DNA of 64,000 bases from Fulvimarina manganoxydans (GCF_900176465.1 NZ_FWXR01000004.1:245951-309950), one strand, 5' to 3'; positions 8,139 through 18,246 are shown, counted from the first letter of the stretch. Notes: generated by a model from the letters alone, not told the origin. Made by a program: numbers and translations.

Positions 8139-11012
8139 ATGATGATCGAAAAGACCTATGACGCGGCGGCGATCGAGCCGCGTATCGCTTCCCAGTGGGA
8201 AGAGGCAAACGCCTTTGCCGCCGGAGCCGGCGCGAAAGACGGGGCCGATCCCTATTCGATCGTCATACCGCCGCCCAATGTCACTGGCTCCCTCCATATG
8301 GGTCATGCGCTGAACAACACGCTGCAGGACATCCTGGTGCGCTTCGAGCGTATGCGTGGCAAGAACGTCCTCTGGCAGCCGGGTCTCGACCATGCCGGCA
8401 TCGCGACGCAGATGGTCGTCGAGCGCCAGATGGCGGCGAGCGGCGAGAATGTGACGCGCCGGGAATTGGGCCGTGAAGCCTTCATCGAGCGCGTCTGGGA
8501 GTGGAAGGCGGAATCGGGCGGGTCGATCCTCGGCCAGCTTCGCCGACTGGGCGCCTCCTGCGACTGGTCGCGCGAACGTTTCACCATGGATGAGGGCCTC
8601 TCCAAGGCCGTCCTCCACGTCTTCGTCGAGCTTTACCGCAAGGGATTGATCTACAAGGACAAGCGGCTGGTCAATTGGGACCCGAAATTCGAGACGGCGA
8701 TCTCCGATCTCGAAGTCGAGAACCGCGAGACCCCCGGCCATATGTGGCATTTCAAATATCCGCTGGCCGGCGGCGAGACCTATGAATACGTCGAGAAGGA
8801 CGCAGACGGAAACGTCACGCTCCGCGAGACGCGCGACTATATCTCGATCGCCACGACACGCCCCGAGACCATGCTGGGCGATGGTGCGGTGGCCGTTCAT
8901 CCCGATGACGAGCGTTATGCGCCGATCGTTGGTAAGCTCTGCGAAATCCCGGTTGGGCCGAAAGAGCATCGCCGGCTGATCCCGATCATCACCGACGAAT
9001 ATCCCGATCCGCATTTCGGCTCGGGCGCGGTCAAGATCACCGGCGCGCACGACTTCAATGACTATCAGGTCGCCCGCCGCAACGACCTGCCGATGTATCG
9101 GCTGATGGATACGCGCGGCCACCTGCGCAGCGACGGCGCTTCCTATGCCGAGGCCGCGAAACGGGCCGCCGAGATCGTCGCCTCCGGCAAGGCGCCCGAT
9201 GCCGGCGCCGTCGACGAGATCAATCTCGTGCCGGAGGACTATCGCGGCCTCGACCGGTTCGAGGCGCGCGAGAAGGTCGTCGCCGCGATCGATGCGGACG
9301 GCCTGATGATCATGGTGGAAGACAAGCCCATCATGCAGCCCTTCGGCGATCGCTCCGGCGTCGTCATCGAACCAATGCTCACCGACCAGTGGTTCGCCGA
9401 TGCCAAGACGCTCGCTGCGCCTGCGATCGCGGCCGTGCGAGAGGGAAAGACCCGCTTCGTGCCGGAAACCTGGTCGAAGACCTATTTCCAGTGGATGGAC
9501 AATATCGAGCCCTGGTGCGTCTCGCGCCAGCTCTGGTGGGGCCATCGGATCCCGGCCTGGTACGGACCGGACGGATCGATCTTCGTCGAGAAGAGCGAGG
9601 CGGAGGCGGTCGCCGCCGCGCTCGCCCATTATGTGACGAACGGCACGATCAGCGACGACGAGGCCCGCGCCATGGCCGAGGACCCGGCCAAGCGCGAAGG
9701 CTTCCTGAAGCGCGACGAGGACGTTCTCGACACTTGGTTCTCCTCCGCGCTCTGGCCCTTCTCGACGCTCGGCTGGCCGGACGAGACGCCCGAGCTCGCC
9801 ACCTATTATCCGACCTCGGTGCTCGTGACCGGCTTCGACATCATCTTCTTTTGGGTCGCCCGGATGATGATGATGGGGCTGGAATTCATGCCCCAGGCGC
9901 CCTTCGGCACGGTCTATGTTCATGCGCTCGTTCGCGACAAGCACGGCGCCAAGATGTCGAAGTCGAAGGGCAACGTCATCGACCCTCTCGATCTGATCGA
10001 CGAGTTCGGCGCCGACGCCTTGCGCTTCACCATGGCGATCATGGCCGCCCAGGGCCGCGACGTGAAGCTCGATCCCCAGCGGATTGCCGGCTATCGCAAT
10101 TTCGGCACCAAGGTCTGGAATGCGGCCCGCTTTGCCGAGATGAACGGCGCCAAGCACGGTGTCGATCTCGAGCCGGCCTCGCTGACAGTTCCGATCAACC
10201 GCTGGATCGTGACCGAACTCGCCCGCGCGAGCGAGGAGACGAAAGCCGCGCTCGAAGCCTTCCGCTTCAACGACGCGGCAGCGACGCTTTATCGCTTCGT
10301 CTGGAACCTCTTCTGCGACTGGTATGTGGAACTGTCGAAGCCGACTTTGAACGGGGAGGACGCGCAGGCCGCGGACGAGGTTCGCCTGACGATGGGCTAT
10401 ACGCTCGATCGCATCTTCGCTCTTCTGCATCCCTTCATGCCCTTCATGACGGAAGAGCTCTATGGAACGACGGCGGGCGAGGGTGGCCGCAGCGGTCTTC
10501 TCTGCCATGCCGACTGGCCGACGCTCAATTTTTCCGACGCCGAATCGGCTGCGGATATCAACTGGCTCGTCGATCTCGTCTCCGAGATCCGCTCGGTTCG
10601 TTCCGAGATGAACGTGCCAGCCGGCGCCGAGGCTGATCTGGTGGTTATTACACCCGATCCGCTCACGCGCGATCGGCTCGAGCGGCACGGGCCCCAGCTG
10701 AAGCGCCTGGCGCGTTTGAAGAGCGTGACGGAGGCAAACGAAGTCCCCGCTCAGGCCGCGCAGTTGATCGTGGGCGAGACGACCTTCGCCCTGCCGCTCG
10801 CTGGCATGATCGACATCGAGGCCGAGCGCGCGCGCCTGACCAAGGCGATCGGCAAGACCGAGGGCGAAATCACCCGTATCGACAAGAAGCTTGGAAACGA
10901 GAAATTCGTCGCAAACGCGCCGGACGAAGTCGTTGCCCAGGAACGCGAGAAGCGCGAGGCCTATAGCCGCGAGGTCGAAAGCCTCAAGGCTGCGCTGCAA
11001 CGCCTCGCCTGA
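8139..11012 (+). CDS. valS: Valyl-tRNA synthetase
   Basis: A 957-residue class Ia aminoacyl-tRNA synthetase that charges tRNA-Val and edits threonyl mischarging. The HIGH signature is HMGH at residues 53-56 within PPPNVTGSLHMGHALNN, and KMSKS is at 605-609. The valine editing domain lies between them. The C-terminal 65 residues form the coiled-coil arm that binds tRNA. Length matches the family. The start is one of two adjacent ATG codons (8139, 8142) preceded by GGACGG. The frame is open for 183 nt further upstream, but that segment does not resemble ValS. A strong terminator follows. Confidence 0.96.
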   Translation: MMIEKTYDAAAIEPRIASQWEEANAFAAGAGAKDGADPYSIVIPPPNVTGSLHMGHALNNTLQDILVRFERMRGKNVLWQPGLDHAGIATQMVVERQMAASGENVTRRELGREAFIERVWEWKAESGGSILGQLRRLGASCDWSRERFTMDEGLSKAVLHVFVELYRKGLIYKDKRLVNWDPKFETAISDLEVENRETPGHMWHFKYPLAGGETYEYVEKDADGNVTLRETRDYISIATTRPETMLGDGAVAVHPDDERYAPIVGKLCEIPVGPKEHRRLIPIITDEYPDPHFGSGAVKITGAHDFNDYQVARRNDLPMYRLMDTRGHLRSDGASYAEAAKRAAEIVASGKAPDAGAVDEINLVPEDYRGLDRFEAREKVVAAIDADGLMIMVEDKPIMQPFGDRSGVVIEPMLTDQWFADAKTLAAPAIAAVREGKTRFVPETWSKTYFQWMDNIEPWCVSRQLWWGHRIPAWYGPDGSIFVEKSEAEAVAAALAHYVTNGTISDDEARAMAEDPAKREGFLKRDEDVLDTWFSSALWPFSTLGWPDETPELATYYPTSVLVTGFDIIFFWVARMMMMGLEFMPQAPFGTVYVHALVRDKHGAKMSKSKGNVIDPLDLIDEFGADALRFTMAIMAAQGRDVKLDPQRIAGYRNFGTKVWNAARFAEMNGAKHGVDLEPASLTVPINRWIVTELARASEETKAALEAFRFNDAAATLYRFVWNLFCDWYVELSKPTLNGEDAQAADEVRLTMGYTLDRIFALLHPFMPFMTEELYGTTAGEGGRSGLLCHADWPTLNFSDAESAADINWLVDLVSEIRSVRSEMNVPAGAEADLVVITPDPLTRDRLERHGPQLKRLARLKSVTEANEVPAQAAQLIVGETTFALPLAGMIDIEAERARLTKAIGKTEGEITRIDKKLGNEKFVANAPDEVVAQEREKREAYSREVESLKAALQRLA

Positions 11013-11069
11013 TCCAGTCTGTTCGTCGGGCCGCTAAACCTGAGGGCCGCCTGGACGGATAGAATGAAC

Positions 11070-11103
11070 AAGAGCCCGGTCGCAGGGATGCGACCGGGCT
11101 CTT
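11070..11103 (+). terminator. Strong hairpin after valS
   Basis: A perfect 15-bp stem: 11070-11084 pairs with 11089-11103 around loop GGGA. It ends in CTCTTG with a T-rich tail rather than a pure T run. It lies 57 nt after the valS stop and is the likely transcription end. Confidence 0.7.
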
Positions 11104-11790
11104 GTGTTGGTCCTGTTGTATCAAATGGAAAAGGCCGACGATCGGTCGGAGTGTTGAGCCCGGTCGTCATCCTCGACTCATTAAGGCCGTAGACCCATGT
11201 CTCGAACACCTTGCGCAATCGAAAAACGATTGCGGTATGCGTCTTGGTCTCCCTCGCCCCAAATGCCACTCCAGATGATAATAGCATGGGTCCACCCCGC
11301 TCTCTTGCAGCGCCGGACGAAAACCTGGGTATGGGTTCTTAGGCAACCCGGTTCGGGATCAAGGCGATCGAAAACATGTGGCGATGTCGATTGACCGCCT
11401 GATGCTCTAAGCGGCTGAGCCATCACGCGAATCCTTCGGCGCATGACGATTATCGTGTCGAAACGGCAACGCATCGCCATCTGGATCAATCGATCCATTC
11501 GCTCGATTCCGTTCGAACAGGGCTTTTGAGACTTGGAAGCAGCCGGAATTCTCTGCGTTCAATCTGTTGATCGTCTTTATATCCTTGAATTTCCTAGCTG
11601 TTGCGGGTGGTCTCCAGTCTGCGACCAGAGAATTGTCGTATGCACGTATGGTCTGTGACTGCGATGCGACAGTTTCCCACCCAAGCGTTTGACAACTATT
11701 GCGCTCTTCGGCCGGTGCTTTACGCTTGCGTCAATGTTGCCGGCGTTCGGAGAGGTCGCTGGACGGGGTTCTTGGGGGAGTAGAGAAACG
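11104..11790. other. Long intergenic region upstream of the FadL-type porin gene
   Basis: Nearly 700 bp without a supportable gene. Overlapping short frames exist on both strands (for example 11181-11498 minus) but have no motif, plausible signal or Shine-Dalgarno. TTGACA at 11688-11693 resembles a -35 element but has no good -10 at 16-18 bp. The region probably contains the promoter and a leader for the porin gene. Confidence 0.4.
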
Positions 11791-13200
11791 ATGACAATAC
11801 ACAAGCGTTGGCTCGCGGCTTTGGCCGTTTCCGTGTCGAGCACTTCGGTGCTTGCGGGCGGTTTTCAGCGCGGGACGCCAGACACCGATATTCTCTATGA
11901 ATCGGGAACGGTGAACATGCGCACCGGTCTCACCTATGTGAACCCCAAGCGTAGCTTCGAGAGCATCAACGGCGTCAGCGGGGATTTTGGCGAATACAGC
12001 CAGACCTACGACATCCCGTCTTTGGCCTTTTCGGTTGGTAACGATATGGCGGCCTGCGCCGTTCATTACACCGAATCCTTCGCGGCCGAGGCGGATTATC
12101 GTGGCTCGCCGGGCGGTGCGCTTCCCTTCCAGAACTCCGCGACGCAGAGCGGCGAGCTCTCCGACCGTCTCGTCTCGAGCAATCCCGGCACTTCGGCTCT
12201 GTCCCGGACGCGCACCATCGGCTTCGACTCCAACGAATTCGGCGCAACCTGCCGCGTCAGCTATGCGTCGGACTACGGGCGCTTCAGCTTCCTGGGCGGC
12301 CTGTTCGTCGAAGACTTCAACTTCCAAGCGTCTTCACTCGGCTTCCGTAGCCTGAACGGCCAGCTCGCCGCATCCGGGCCTCAAGGGGCTGCTCTTGCCG
12401 GTCAGCTCAACCGATTCGGCCTGCAGGCCACTCTGCCGACGCTGGTCGAAAGCGACATCGAGGGTGGTTATGAGGCTGGCTGGCGCATCGGCGCGGCCTA
12501 TGAGATTCCCGAGATCGCGCTGCGAGCCCAGGTCATGTACCGGTCCGAGGTGGAGCACGACAACCTGACTGGCACCGCGAATGTCACGGTGACCGACTCG
12601 GCCTATGTCACGCTGAACGGCGAACTGACGACGATCCCGCTGCCGGCGGTGGTCACAGGCGGCGTCGCTCAGGCTGGCAATGCGGCAGCCAATCTCATCC
12701 GCAACACGACTTTCACCTCGACGCTCACCGACGTGACCAGCCCGCAATATCTGGACGTGAAGTTCCAGACGGGCATCGCCGAGGGAACACTGCTTCTCGC
12801 CTCCTTCCGCTGGACGGATTGGAGCACCAACAACGTCGTCGTGAACAGCCTGATCAGCCCGGTCGGTAATACCTCGACCTATCAGCCCTACAACTGGCGG
12901 GACGGTTACACGGCTTCGATCGGTGTCGGCCGCGCCTTCACCGACGCGATCTCGGGTGTCGTAGCGCTCGGCTATGATCGCGGCGTGTCGACCGGTGCGG
13001 AAACCACCTATACGGACCTCTACACCCTCTCCGGCGGCGTCTCGGTGAAGCCGAACGACTGGGCGGAATTCCGCCTTGGCGGCCTGGTCGGCTACTGGAC
13101 CGATGGTTCGCAGTCGATCTCGGAAGGCTCCTACTTCAACGCGACTGTCGGCAACGACATGGTCTATGCGGGCACTGCGTCGCTGAAGTTCAGCTTCTGA
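11791..13200 (+). CDS. OmpP1/FadL-family outer membrane transport protein
   Basis: A 469-residue beta-barrel outer membrane protein. Residues 1-22 are a signal peptide ending SVLA, followed by GGFQRGTPDTDILYE, the N-terminal hatch signature of rhizobial FadL-type proteins. The C-terminus ends in alternating strands finishing LKFSF, with the terminal Phe expected for barrel insertion. FadL proteins take up long-chain fatty acids and other hydrophobic compounds across the outer membrane. The ATG at 11791 was chosen because the signal peptide begins there; the longer frame adds non-signal sequence. A GGGAG lies about 10 nt upstream. A monocistronic unit is closed by a terminator at 13234-13268. 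Confidence 0.85.
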   Translation: MTIHKRWLAALAVSVSSTSVLAGGFQRGTPDTDILYESGTVNMRTGLTYVNPKRSFESINGVSGDFGEYSQTYDIPSLAFSVGNDMAACAVHYTESFAAEADYRGSPGGALPFQNSATQSGELSDRLVSSNPGTSALSRTRTIGFDSNEFGATCRVSYASDYGRFSFLGGLFVEDFNFQASSLGFRSLNGQLAASGPQGAALAGQLNRFGLQATLPTLVESDIEGGYEAGWRIGAAYEIPEIALRAQVMYRSEVEHDNLTGTANVTVTDSAYVTLNGELTTIPLPAVVTGGVAQAGNAAANLIRNTTFTSTLTDVTSPQYLDVKFQTGIAEGTLLLASFRWTDWSTNNVVVNSLISPVGNTSTYQPYNWRDGYTASIGVGRAFTDAISGVVALGYDRGVSTGAETTYTDLYTLSGGVSVKPNDWAEFRLGGLVGYWTDGSQSISEGSYFNATVGNDMVYAGTASLKFSF

Positions 13201-13233
13201 TCCGATCAGCCTGTTTTTTTTTGAAAAGATCAT

Positions 13234-13268
13234 GCAGCGCTGCCCCTGTGGCGGCGCTGCACTTTTTT
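13234..13268 (+). terminator. Rho-independent terminator after the FadL-type gene
   Basis: GCAGCGCTGCC (13234-13244) pairs with the segment ending GCGCTGC at 13260, with one wobble pair, followed by ACTTTTTT. Confidence 0.8.
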
Positions 13269-13433
13269 GCGGCCATGAAAAGCCGTGCTTTCGAAGCAAC
13301 ACTATTGCCGCCGCGCATCGCATAACCTTGCCGAAATGCCTCGATGCCCCGTTGCCGCCATAAAACGAAGCGACCCAGAGGGTGCGCGCTTCGGGGAAAG
13401 GCGCGGATGGGGCGGACAGCAGGCGAGGGGACA

Positions 13434-15158
13434 ATGGACGCAAACGTGTTCGACAAGGCGAAACTGCCGAGCCGTCATGTGACGGAAGGGCCGGCGCGCG
13501 CGCCGCATCGCTCCTATCTCTATGCGATGGGCCTCTCCAAGGCGGAAATTCATCAGCCGCTGGTCGGCGTCGCCTCCTGCTGGAACGAAGCGGCCCCTTG
13601 TAACATCGCGCTGATGCGTCAGGCCCAGGTGGTCAAGAAGGGCGTTGCGGCCGCCAACGGCACGCCGCGCGAATTTTGCACCATCACCGTCACGGACGGC
13701 ATCGCCATGGGCCATCAGGGCATGAAGTCCTCGCTAGTCTCGCGCGATCTCATCGCCGATTCGGTCGAGCTGACCATGCGCGGCCATTGCTATGACGCGC
13801 TGGTGGGTCTCGCTGGATGCGACAAGTCGCTGCCGGGCATGATGATGGCGATGGTTCGCCTCAATGTGCCGTCCGTCTTCATTTACGGCGGCTCGATTCT
13901 TCCCGGCACATTCCGCGGCCGTCAGGTCACCGTGCAGGACATGTTCGAGGCGGTCGGCCAGCATTCGGTCGGGCAGATGTCGGACGAGGATCTCGACGAG
14001 ATCGAACAGGTGGCGTGCCCCTCGGCTGGCTCCTGCGGCGCGCAGTTCACCGCCAACACCATGGCGACCGTCGCCGAGGCGATTGGTCTCGCGCTGCCTT
14101 ACTCCTGCGGCGCGCCGGCCCCTTACGAAATTCGCGACCGCTTCTGCTACGCCTCCGGCGAAATGGTGATGGAGCTGATCGCGCGAAACATCCGGCCGCG
14201 CGACATTGTCACGCGGAAGTCTTTGGAGAATGCGGCTGCCGTCGTCGCGGCGACGGGCGGCTCGACCAATGGCGCGCTGCATCTGCCGGCGATCGCCCAT
14301 GAATGCGGTATTGAATTCGACCTGTTCGACGTCGCCGAGATCTTCAAGAAGACGCCCTATATCGCTGATCTGAAGCCGGGCGGAAAATATGTCGCCAAGG
14401 ATATGTTCGAAGCAGGTGGGATCCCGCTCCTGATGAAGACCATGCTCGAGCATGGCTATCTGCATGGCGACTGCATGACGGTGACCGGCCGGACGCTGGC
14501 CGAGAATATGGCCAAGGTCGCCTGGAATCCCGATCAGGACGTGGTGCGAGCGGCGAACGACCCGATCACTGCGACGGGGGGTGTCGTCGGGCTGAAGGGT
14601 AATCTCGCCCCGGACGGCGCGATCGTGAAGGTCGCCGGCATGAAGACGCTGAAATTCTCCGGCCCGGCCCGCTGCTTCGATTCCGAGGAAGAGTGCTTCA
14701 AGGCCGTTTCGGCGCGCGACTACAAGGAAGGCGAGGTTCTCGTCATCCGCTATGAAGGCCCAAAGGGCGGCCCGGGCATGCGCGAGATGCTGGCGACCAC
14801 CGCCGCCATCTACGGGCAAGGCATGGGCGACAAGGTGGCCCTCATCACCGACGGCCGATTCTCCGGCGCCACACGCGGCTTCTGCATCGGCCATGTGGGC
14901 CCGGAGGCGGCGGTCGCCGGTCCGATCGGTCTCCTGAAAGACGGCGACATCATCACGATCGATGCGACCCTCGGCACGCTCGATGTCGCGCTCAGCGACG
15001 ACGAACTGGCCGCGCGACGCGCCGAATGGACGCCTCGGGAGACGGACTATCAGTCTGGAGCCCTGTGGAAATATGCTCAGCAGGTTGGAACGGCCCGCCT
15101 TGGCGCCGTCACCCATCCGGGCGGCGCTGCCGAGAAGCACTGCTATGCGGACATCTAA
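13434..15158 (+). CDS. ilvD: Dihydroxy-acid dehydratase
   Basis: A 574-residue IlvD/Edd-family dehydratase, third step of valine and isoleucine synthesis: 2,3-dihydroxy acids to 2-keto acids. Iron-sulfur ligand cysteines are visible at Cys56 (EAAPCN), Cys129 (GCDKSLPGM) and Cys201 (SAGSCGAQ). The ATG at 13434 has GAGGGG 3 nt upstream and gives the expected N-terminus [16 protein letters not shown]. The upstream open frame is not conserved. The 3' end overlaps the exoR start by 14 nt in another frame, so the two genes are probably co-transcribed. leuA, also in branched-chain synthesis, lies just downstream. Confidence 0.95.
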   Translation: MDANVFDKAKLPSRHVTEGPARAPHRSYLYAMGLSKAEIHQPLVGVASCWNEAAPCNIALMRQAQVVKKGVAAANGTPREFCTITVTDGIAMGHQGMKSSLVSRDLIADSVELTMRGHCYDALVGLAGCDKSLPGMMMAMVRLNVPSVFIYGGSILPGTFRGRQVTVQDMFEAVGQHSVGQMSDEDLDEIEQVACPSAGSCGAQFTANTMATVAEAIGLALPYSCGAPAPYEIRDRFCYASGEMVMELIARNIRPRDIVTRKSLENAAAVVAATGGSTNGALHLPAIAHECGIEFDLFDVAEIFKKTPYIADLKPGGKYVAKDMFEAGGIPLLMKTMLEHGYLHGDCMTVTGRTLAENMAKVAWNPDQDVVRAANDPITATGGVVGLKGNLAPDGAIVKVAGMKTLKFSGPARCFDSEEECFKAVSARDYKEGEVLVIRYEGPKGGPGMREMLATTAAIYGQGMGDKVALITDGRFSGATRGFCIGHVGPEAAVAGPIGLLKDGDIITIDATLGTLDVALSDDELAARRAEWTPRETDYQSGALWKYAQQVGTARLGAVTHPGGAAEKHCYADI

Positions 15159-15975
15159 TCGTTTTCTCCTTGCTTGCGTTGCGGGAATGATCTTCGCTGC
15201 GGTTCCGGGAGCCAACGCCTTGGCGCTCGACCCAGCGGCGAAGACCGATCCCAATGCGAGCCCGATCGAGCTCTTCGCAGAAGGGTTCAAGGCCTATAAG
15301 CGCGGCGAGAAGAGCCAAGCCTTCGAGACGCTACGCTATGCGGCCGACAAGGGCCATCGCGGCGCGCTGTGGAAGCTCGGCCGGATGTATGCCGATGGCG
15401 ACGGCGTTCCCGAGAACGATTTCGAGGCCTTCAAGATTTTCGAGCAGATCGTGCGAGAGCCGGACGATCCGAGCGGCGCTAGCGCCAATGCAGCCTATGT
15501 GGCGAGCGCCGTCGTCGCGCTGGCCGACTATCTTCGTCGCGGCATTCCCGGCCATGTGGATCCCAATCTGCCGCGTTCGCGTCAGTTCTATTTTCACGCG
15601 GCGTCCTTCTTTGGCGATCCGAAGGCCCAGTTCGAGCTCGGCCGGATGATGCTGCATGGCGAAGGCGGACGGGAAAATCCTCGCCAGGCGGCGCGGTGGT
15701 TGAAGCTGGCCGCGGCCAAGGGCCATGTGGGCGCCCAGGCGCTGCTCGGCTATCTGCTCTTCGATGGCCGTACGATCGCTTTGGAGCCCGAACCGGTGCG
15801 CGGCCTCGCCATGCTCACCATGGCGCTTCGCCGTTCAGACGAGAGCGAGCGCGAATGGATACGCCCGCTTCAGGAAGAGGTCTTTGGCCTCGCAAGCGAA
15901 GCGGAACGGCGAACCGCTCAGTCCTATGCCGACCAGCAGCTCGCTTCCGCGAGCGGAGTCCGGCTGAGCAATTGA
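15145..15975 (+). CDS. exoR: ExoR-like periplasmic Sel1-repeat regulator
   Basis: A 276-residue secreted protein with a signal peptide (about residues 1-26, ending GANA) followed by Sel1/TPR-like repeats. The repeats include [20 protein letters not shown], a second unit with [14 protein letters not shown], and a third with [12 protein letters not shown]. The order and spacing match rhizobial ExoR, the periplasmic inhibitor of the ExoS/ChvI two-component system. That system controls exopolysaccharide, motility and acid response. ATG at 15145 overlaps ilvD by 14 nt; the frame open further upstream lies inside ilvD and is not used. exoS/chvI are not in this window. A hairpin follows the stop. 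Confidence 0.82.
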   Translation: MRTSNRFLLACVAGMIFAAVPGANALALDPAAKTDPNASPIELFAEGFKAYKRGEKSQAFETLRYAADKGHRGALWKLGRMYADGDGVPENDFEAFKIFEQIVREPDDPSGASANAAYVASAVVALADYLRRGIPGHVDPNLPRSRQFYFHAASFFGDPKAQFELGRMMLHGEGGRENPRQAARWLKLAAAKGHVGAQALLGYLLFDGRTIALEPEPVRGLAMLTMALRRSDESEREWIRPLQEEVFGLASEAERRTAQSYADQQLASASGVRLSN

Positions 15976-15983
15976 CGATGACA

Positions 15984-16014
15984 ACGCCGATCGGATGATG
16001 TCCGGTCGGCGTTT
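15984..16014 (+). terminator. Hairpin after exoR
   Basis: ACGCCGATCGGA (15984-15995) pairs with TCCGGTCGGCGT (16001-16012) with one G-T pair and loop TGATG, followed by a short TT. It separates the ilvD-exoR unit from the leuA leader. Confidence 0.6.
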
Positions 16015-16147
16015 GACTATCGGCCGGCATTGACGAGGGTGCAGCTCCCTTTTGGCGCCGATGCCGACGGCGCGACCTGCGGCGCGAGCGAAAAAGCCGC
16101 TGGGCCCGGCCTTGCCTTTTTTGCGCCGATGTCGCATCTCTTGCGCC

Positions 16148-16261
16148 ATGCAACCGACCGCGACCTATTCCGACGCCTTTTTCGCCGCCCACACGGGTCG
16201 GCGTGCGTCGCGCGCTCTCGGCCTTCTTCTTCTCCTTAGCGGCGACCGTCGGGCCCGGTAA
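16148..16261 (+). CDS. Leucine-rich leader peptide of leuA (attenuator)
   Basis: A 37-codon frame ending 166 nt before leuA. Six of seven consecutive codons at 16217-16237 encode leucine (CTC, GGC, CTT, CTT, CTT, CTC, CTT), giving ALGLLLLLSG near its end. Overlapping inverted repeats follow at once. This is the classical layout of a transcription attenuator: ribosomes stall on Leu codons when charged tRNA-Leu is scarce, which frees leuA expression. Downstream of an exoR terminator and upstream of the first leucine enzyme, the context fits exactly. The ATG at 16148 has no strong Shine-Dalgarno; other in-frame starts lie upstream (16061), so the exact N-terminus is uncertain. Confidence 0.7.
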   Translation: MQPTATYSDAFFAAHTGRRASRALGLLLLLSGDRRAR

Positions 16262-16320
16262 CGAGAAGGGGCGCCCGGCGGTCGATGGACCGGTTCCGGG
16301 TTTGAGATGCCCGACCGGCC
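16244..16320 (+). promoter_or_regulatory. Attenuator inverted repeats upstream of leuA
   Basis: GACCGTCGGGC (16244-16254), overlapping the leader stop region, can pair with GCCCGGCGGTC (16273-16283). The latter can instead join a local hairpin with GGACC at 16287-16291. Further on, CCGGT and CGGG (16290-16300) can pair with CCCG and ACCGG (16310-16318). These are mutually exclusive pairings of the kind used in attenuation. No long T run follows, so termination efficiency or Rho dependence is open. Confidence 0.5.
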
Positions 16321-16427
16321 TGCTCCTTCAAACGCGCTTTACAAGACGTGATCGATCGCGGATGACGCCCTTGGGCGGCATTGCCGCCGGCCCCGCCGAT
16401 CGACGAGACGATTGAAGGAAGAAGACA

Positions 16428-18182
16428 ATGTCCGCCATCCACAATATCCCGATCCCGGCGAAAGACACCACGATCGAGGCGAAGAAGCCCTTTCCGGGCG
16501 GGCGCGGCCGCACCATGACCAATGCGGGCGAGAAATATCGCCCCTATGGCGTGGTCGACCTGCCGGACCGCACTTGGCCGTCGAAGGAAATCACTGCGCC
16601 GCCGATCTGGTGTTCGGTCGATCTGCGCGACGGCAATCAGGCGCTGGTCGATCCGATGGGCCATGATCGCAAGGCGCGTTTCTTCGCCCTGCTGCTCGCG
16701 ATGAACTTCAAGGAAATCGAGATCGGCTTCCCGTCGGCCTCGCAAACCGATTTCGATTTCGCGCGCTGGTGCATCGAGGAGGGCGGGGCGCCGGATGACG
16801 TGTCACTGCAGGTTCTGGTCCAGTGCCGGCCGGAGCTGATCCAGCGCACCTTCGATTCCCTGGAAGGGTCCAAGCGCCCGATCGTCCACTTCTACAATTC
16901 GACCAGCGAATTGCAGCGCCGCGTCGTGTTCGGCAAGGATCGGGCCGGCATCAAGCAGATCGCCGTTGATGCCGCGAAGATGATCACCGACATGGCGGCC
17001 AAGGCCGGCGGCGGATACCGGTTCGAATATTCTCCGGAAAGCTTCACCGGCACCGAGCTCGAATTCGCCGCCGAGATTTGCAATGCGGTCGCGGAGATCA
17101 TTCAGCCGACGGCCGACAACAAGCTGATCTTCAATCTGCCGGCAACGGTTGAAATGTCGACGCCCAACGTCCATGCCGACCAGATCGAATGGATGTGCCG
17201 TCAGCTCGACAATCGGGAAAACCTGATCATCTCCCTGCACCCCCATAACGACCGGGGAACGGCGATCGCGGCGACCGAATTGGGGCTGATGGCGGGAGCC
17301 GACCGCGTCGAAGGTACGCTGTTTGGCAATGGCGAGCGCACCGGCAATGTCGATCTCGTGACCCTGGCCTTGAACATGTATACGCAAGGCATCGACCCGC
17401 AGCTCGACGTCTCGGACATCAATCGGATCAGAGACGTCTACGAATATTGTAACCAGCTGGCGATCGGCGAACGCCACCCTTATGTGGGCGAACTGGTCTA
17501 CACGGCCTTTTCCGGCTCCCACCAGGACGCCATCAACAAGGGCATGAAGTCGATCCGCCAAGCCAATGCGCCGACTTGGGAAGTGCCTTATCTGCCGATC
17601 GATCCCAAGGATGTCGGCCGCTCCTACGAGGCGATCATCCGCATCAACTCCCAGTCGGGCAAAGGCGGCATCGCCTATGTCCTGCAGGAGGATTACGGGC
17701 TCAATCTGCCGCGCAATCTGCAGATCGAGTTCCGTGAGGACATTCAACGGATCACCGATGAAGAGGGCAAGGAGCTTTCATCCAAGCGCATCTTCGATCG
17801 CTTCATGGAGCGCTATGTGGAACAGCCCGAAGGGCGTCTGCGCTTCGTCAATCACGTCACCCGTCCCGACCCGAACATCGCGGAAGGGCGGATCGTCGAG
17901 GCGACGTTGATCGAAAATGGCGAAGAGATCGTCGTAACCGGCAAGGGAACGGGACCTGTCGACGGTTTCGTCGATGCTTTGTCCCGCCATATCGGCATTC
18001 CCCTGTCGGTCCACGACTATTCTGAGCACTCGCTCGGCCAGGGCTCGGATGCGCGCGCCATCTGCTACATGGAGATTGCCCATCCTGGCGGTCGCCTCTT
18101 CGGCGTCGCGATCAACAAGAACATCGTGACCGCTTCGCTGGTCGCCATCGCATCTGCGGCGAATCGTATCCTCGCTCAGTGA
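16428..18182 (+). CDS. leuA: 2-isopropylmalate synthase
   Basis: A 584-residue enzyme that condenses acetyl-CoA with 2-ketoisovalerate, the committed step of leucine synthesis. The DRE-TIM barrel has WCSVDLRDGNQ at residues 61-71, and the metal-binding HPHND motif is present in LHPHNDRGTAIAATELG. The C-terminal part (about 440-584) is the LeuA allosteric domain for leucine feedback. N-terminal sequence and length point to the long LeuA type known from actinobacteria and many alphaproteobacteria. GAAGGAAG precedes the ATG. Expression is probably attenuated through the leucine leader upstream. A strong terminator follows. Confidence 0.95.
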   Translation: MSAIHNIPIPAKDTTIEAKKPFPGGRGRTMTNAGEKYRPYGVVDLPDRTWPSKEITAPPIWCSVDLRDGNQALVDPMGHDRKARFFALLLAMNFKEIEIGFPSASQTDFDFARWCIEEGGAPDDVSLQVLVQCRPELIQRTFDSLEGSKRPIVHFYNSTSELQRRVVFGKDRAGIKQIAVDAAKMITDMAAKAGGGYRFEYSPESFTGTELEFAAEICNAVAEIIQPTADNKLIFNLPATVEMSTPNVHADQIEWMCRQLDNRENLIISLHPHNDRGTAIAATELGLMAGADRVEGTLFGNGERTGNVDLVTLALNMYTQGIDPQLDVSDINRIRDVYEYCNQLAIGERHPYVGELVYTAFSGSHQDAINKGMKSIRQANAPTWEVPYLPIDPKDVGRSYEAIIRINSQSGKGGIAYVLQEDYGLNLPRNLQIEFREDIQRITDEEGKELSSKRIFDRFMERYVEQPEGRLRFVNHVTRPDPNIAEGRIVEATLIENGEEIVVTGKGTGPVDGFVDALSRHIGIPLSVHDYSEHSLGQGSDARAICYMEIAHPGGRLFGVAINKNIVTASLVAIASAANRILAQ

Positions 18183-18214
18183 TCGCAGGCTTTCGCATTG
18201 CGTCATTTTAAGAG

Positions 18215-18246
18215 ACCGGCCGTGCCGATCCGGCACGGCCGGTTTT
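18215..18246 (+). terminator. Rho-independent terminator after leuA
   Basis: A perfect 13-bp stem: 18215-18227 pairs with 18231-18243 around ATC, followed by TTTT. Confidence 0.88.

Noticed and set aside
7929..11000. A 1023-codon open frame on the minus strand opposite valS.
   Set aside because: It is the antisense shadow of a clear valS gene in GC-rich DNA, has no motif and no Shine-Dalgarno, and is rich in His/Arg/Gly as such shadows are.
11181..11498. A 105-codon minus-strand frame in the gap before the FadL-type gene.
   Set aside because: No Shine-Dalgarno, signal or motif; overlapped by a plus-strand frame of similar quality.
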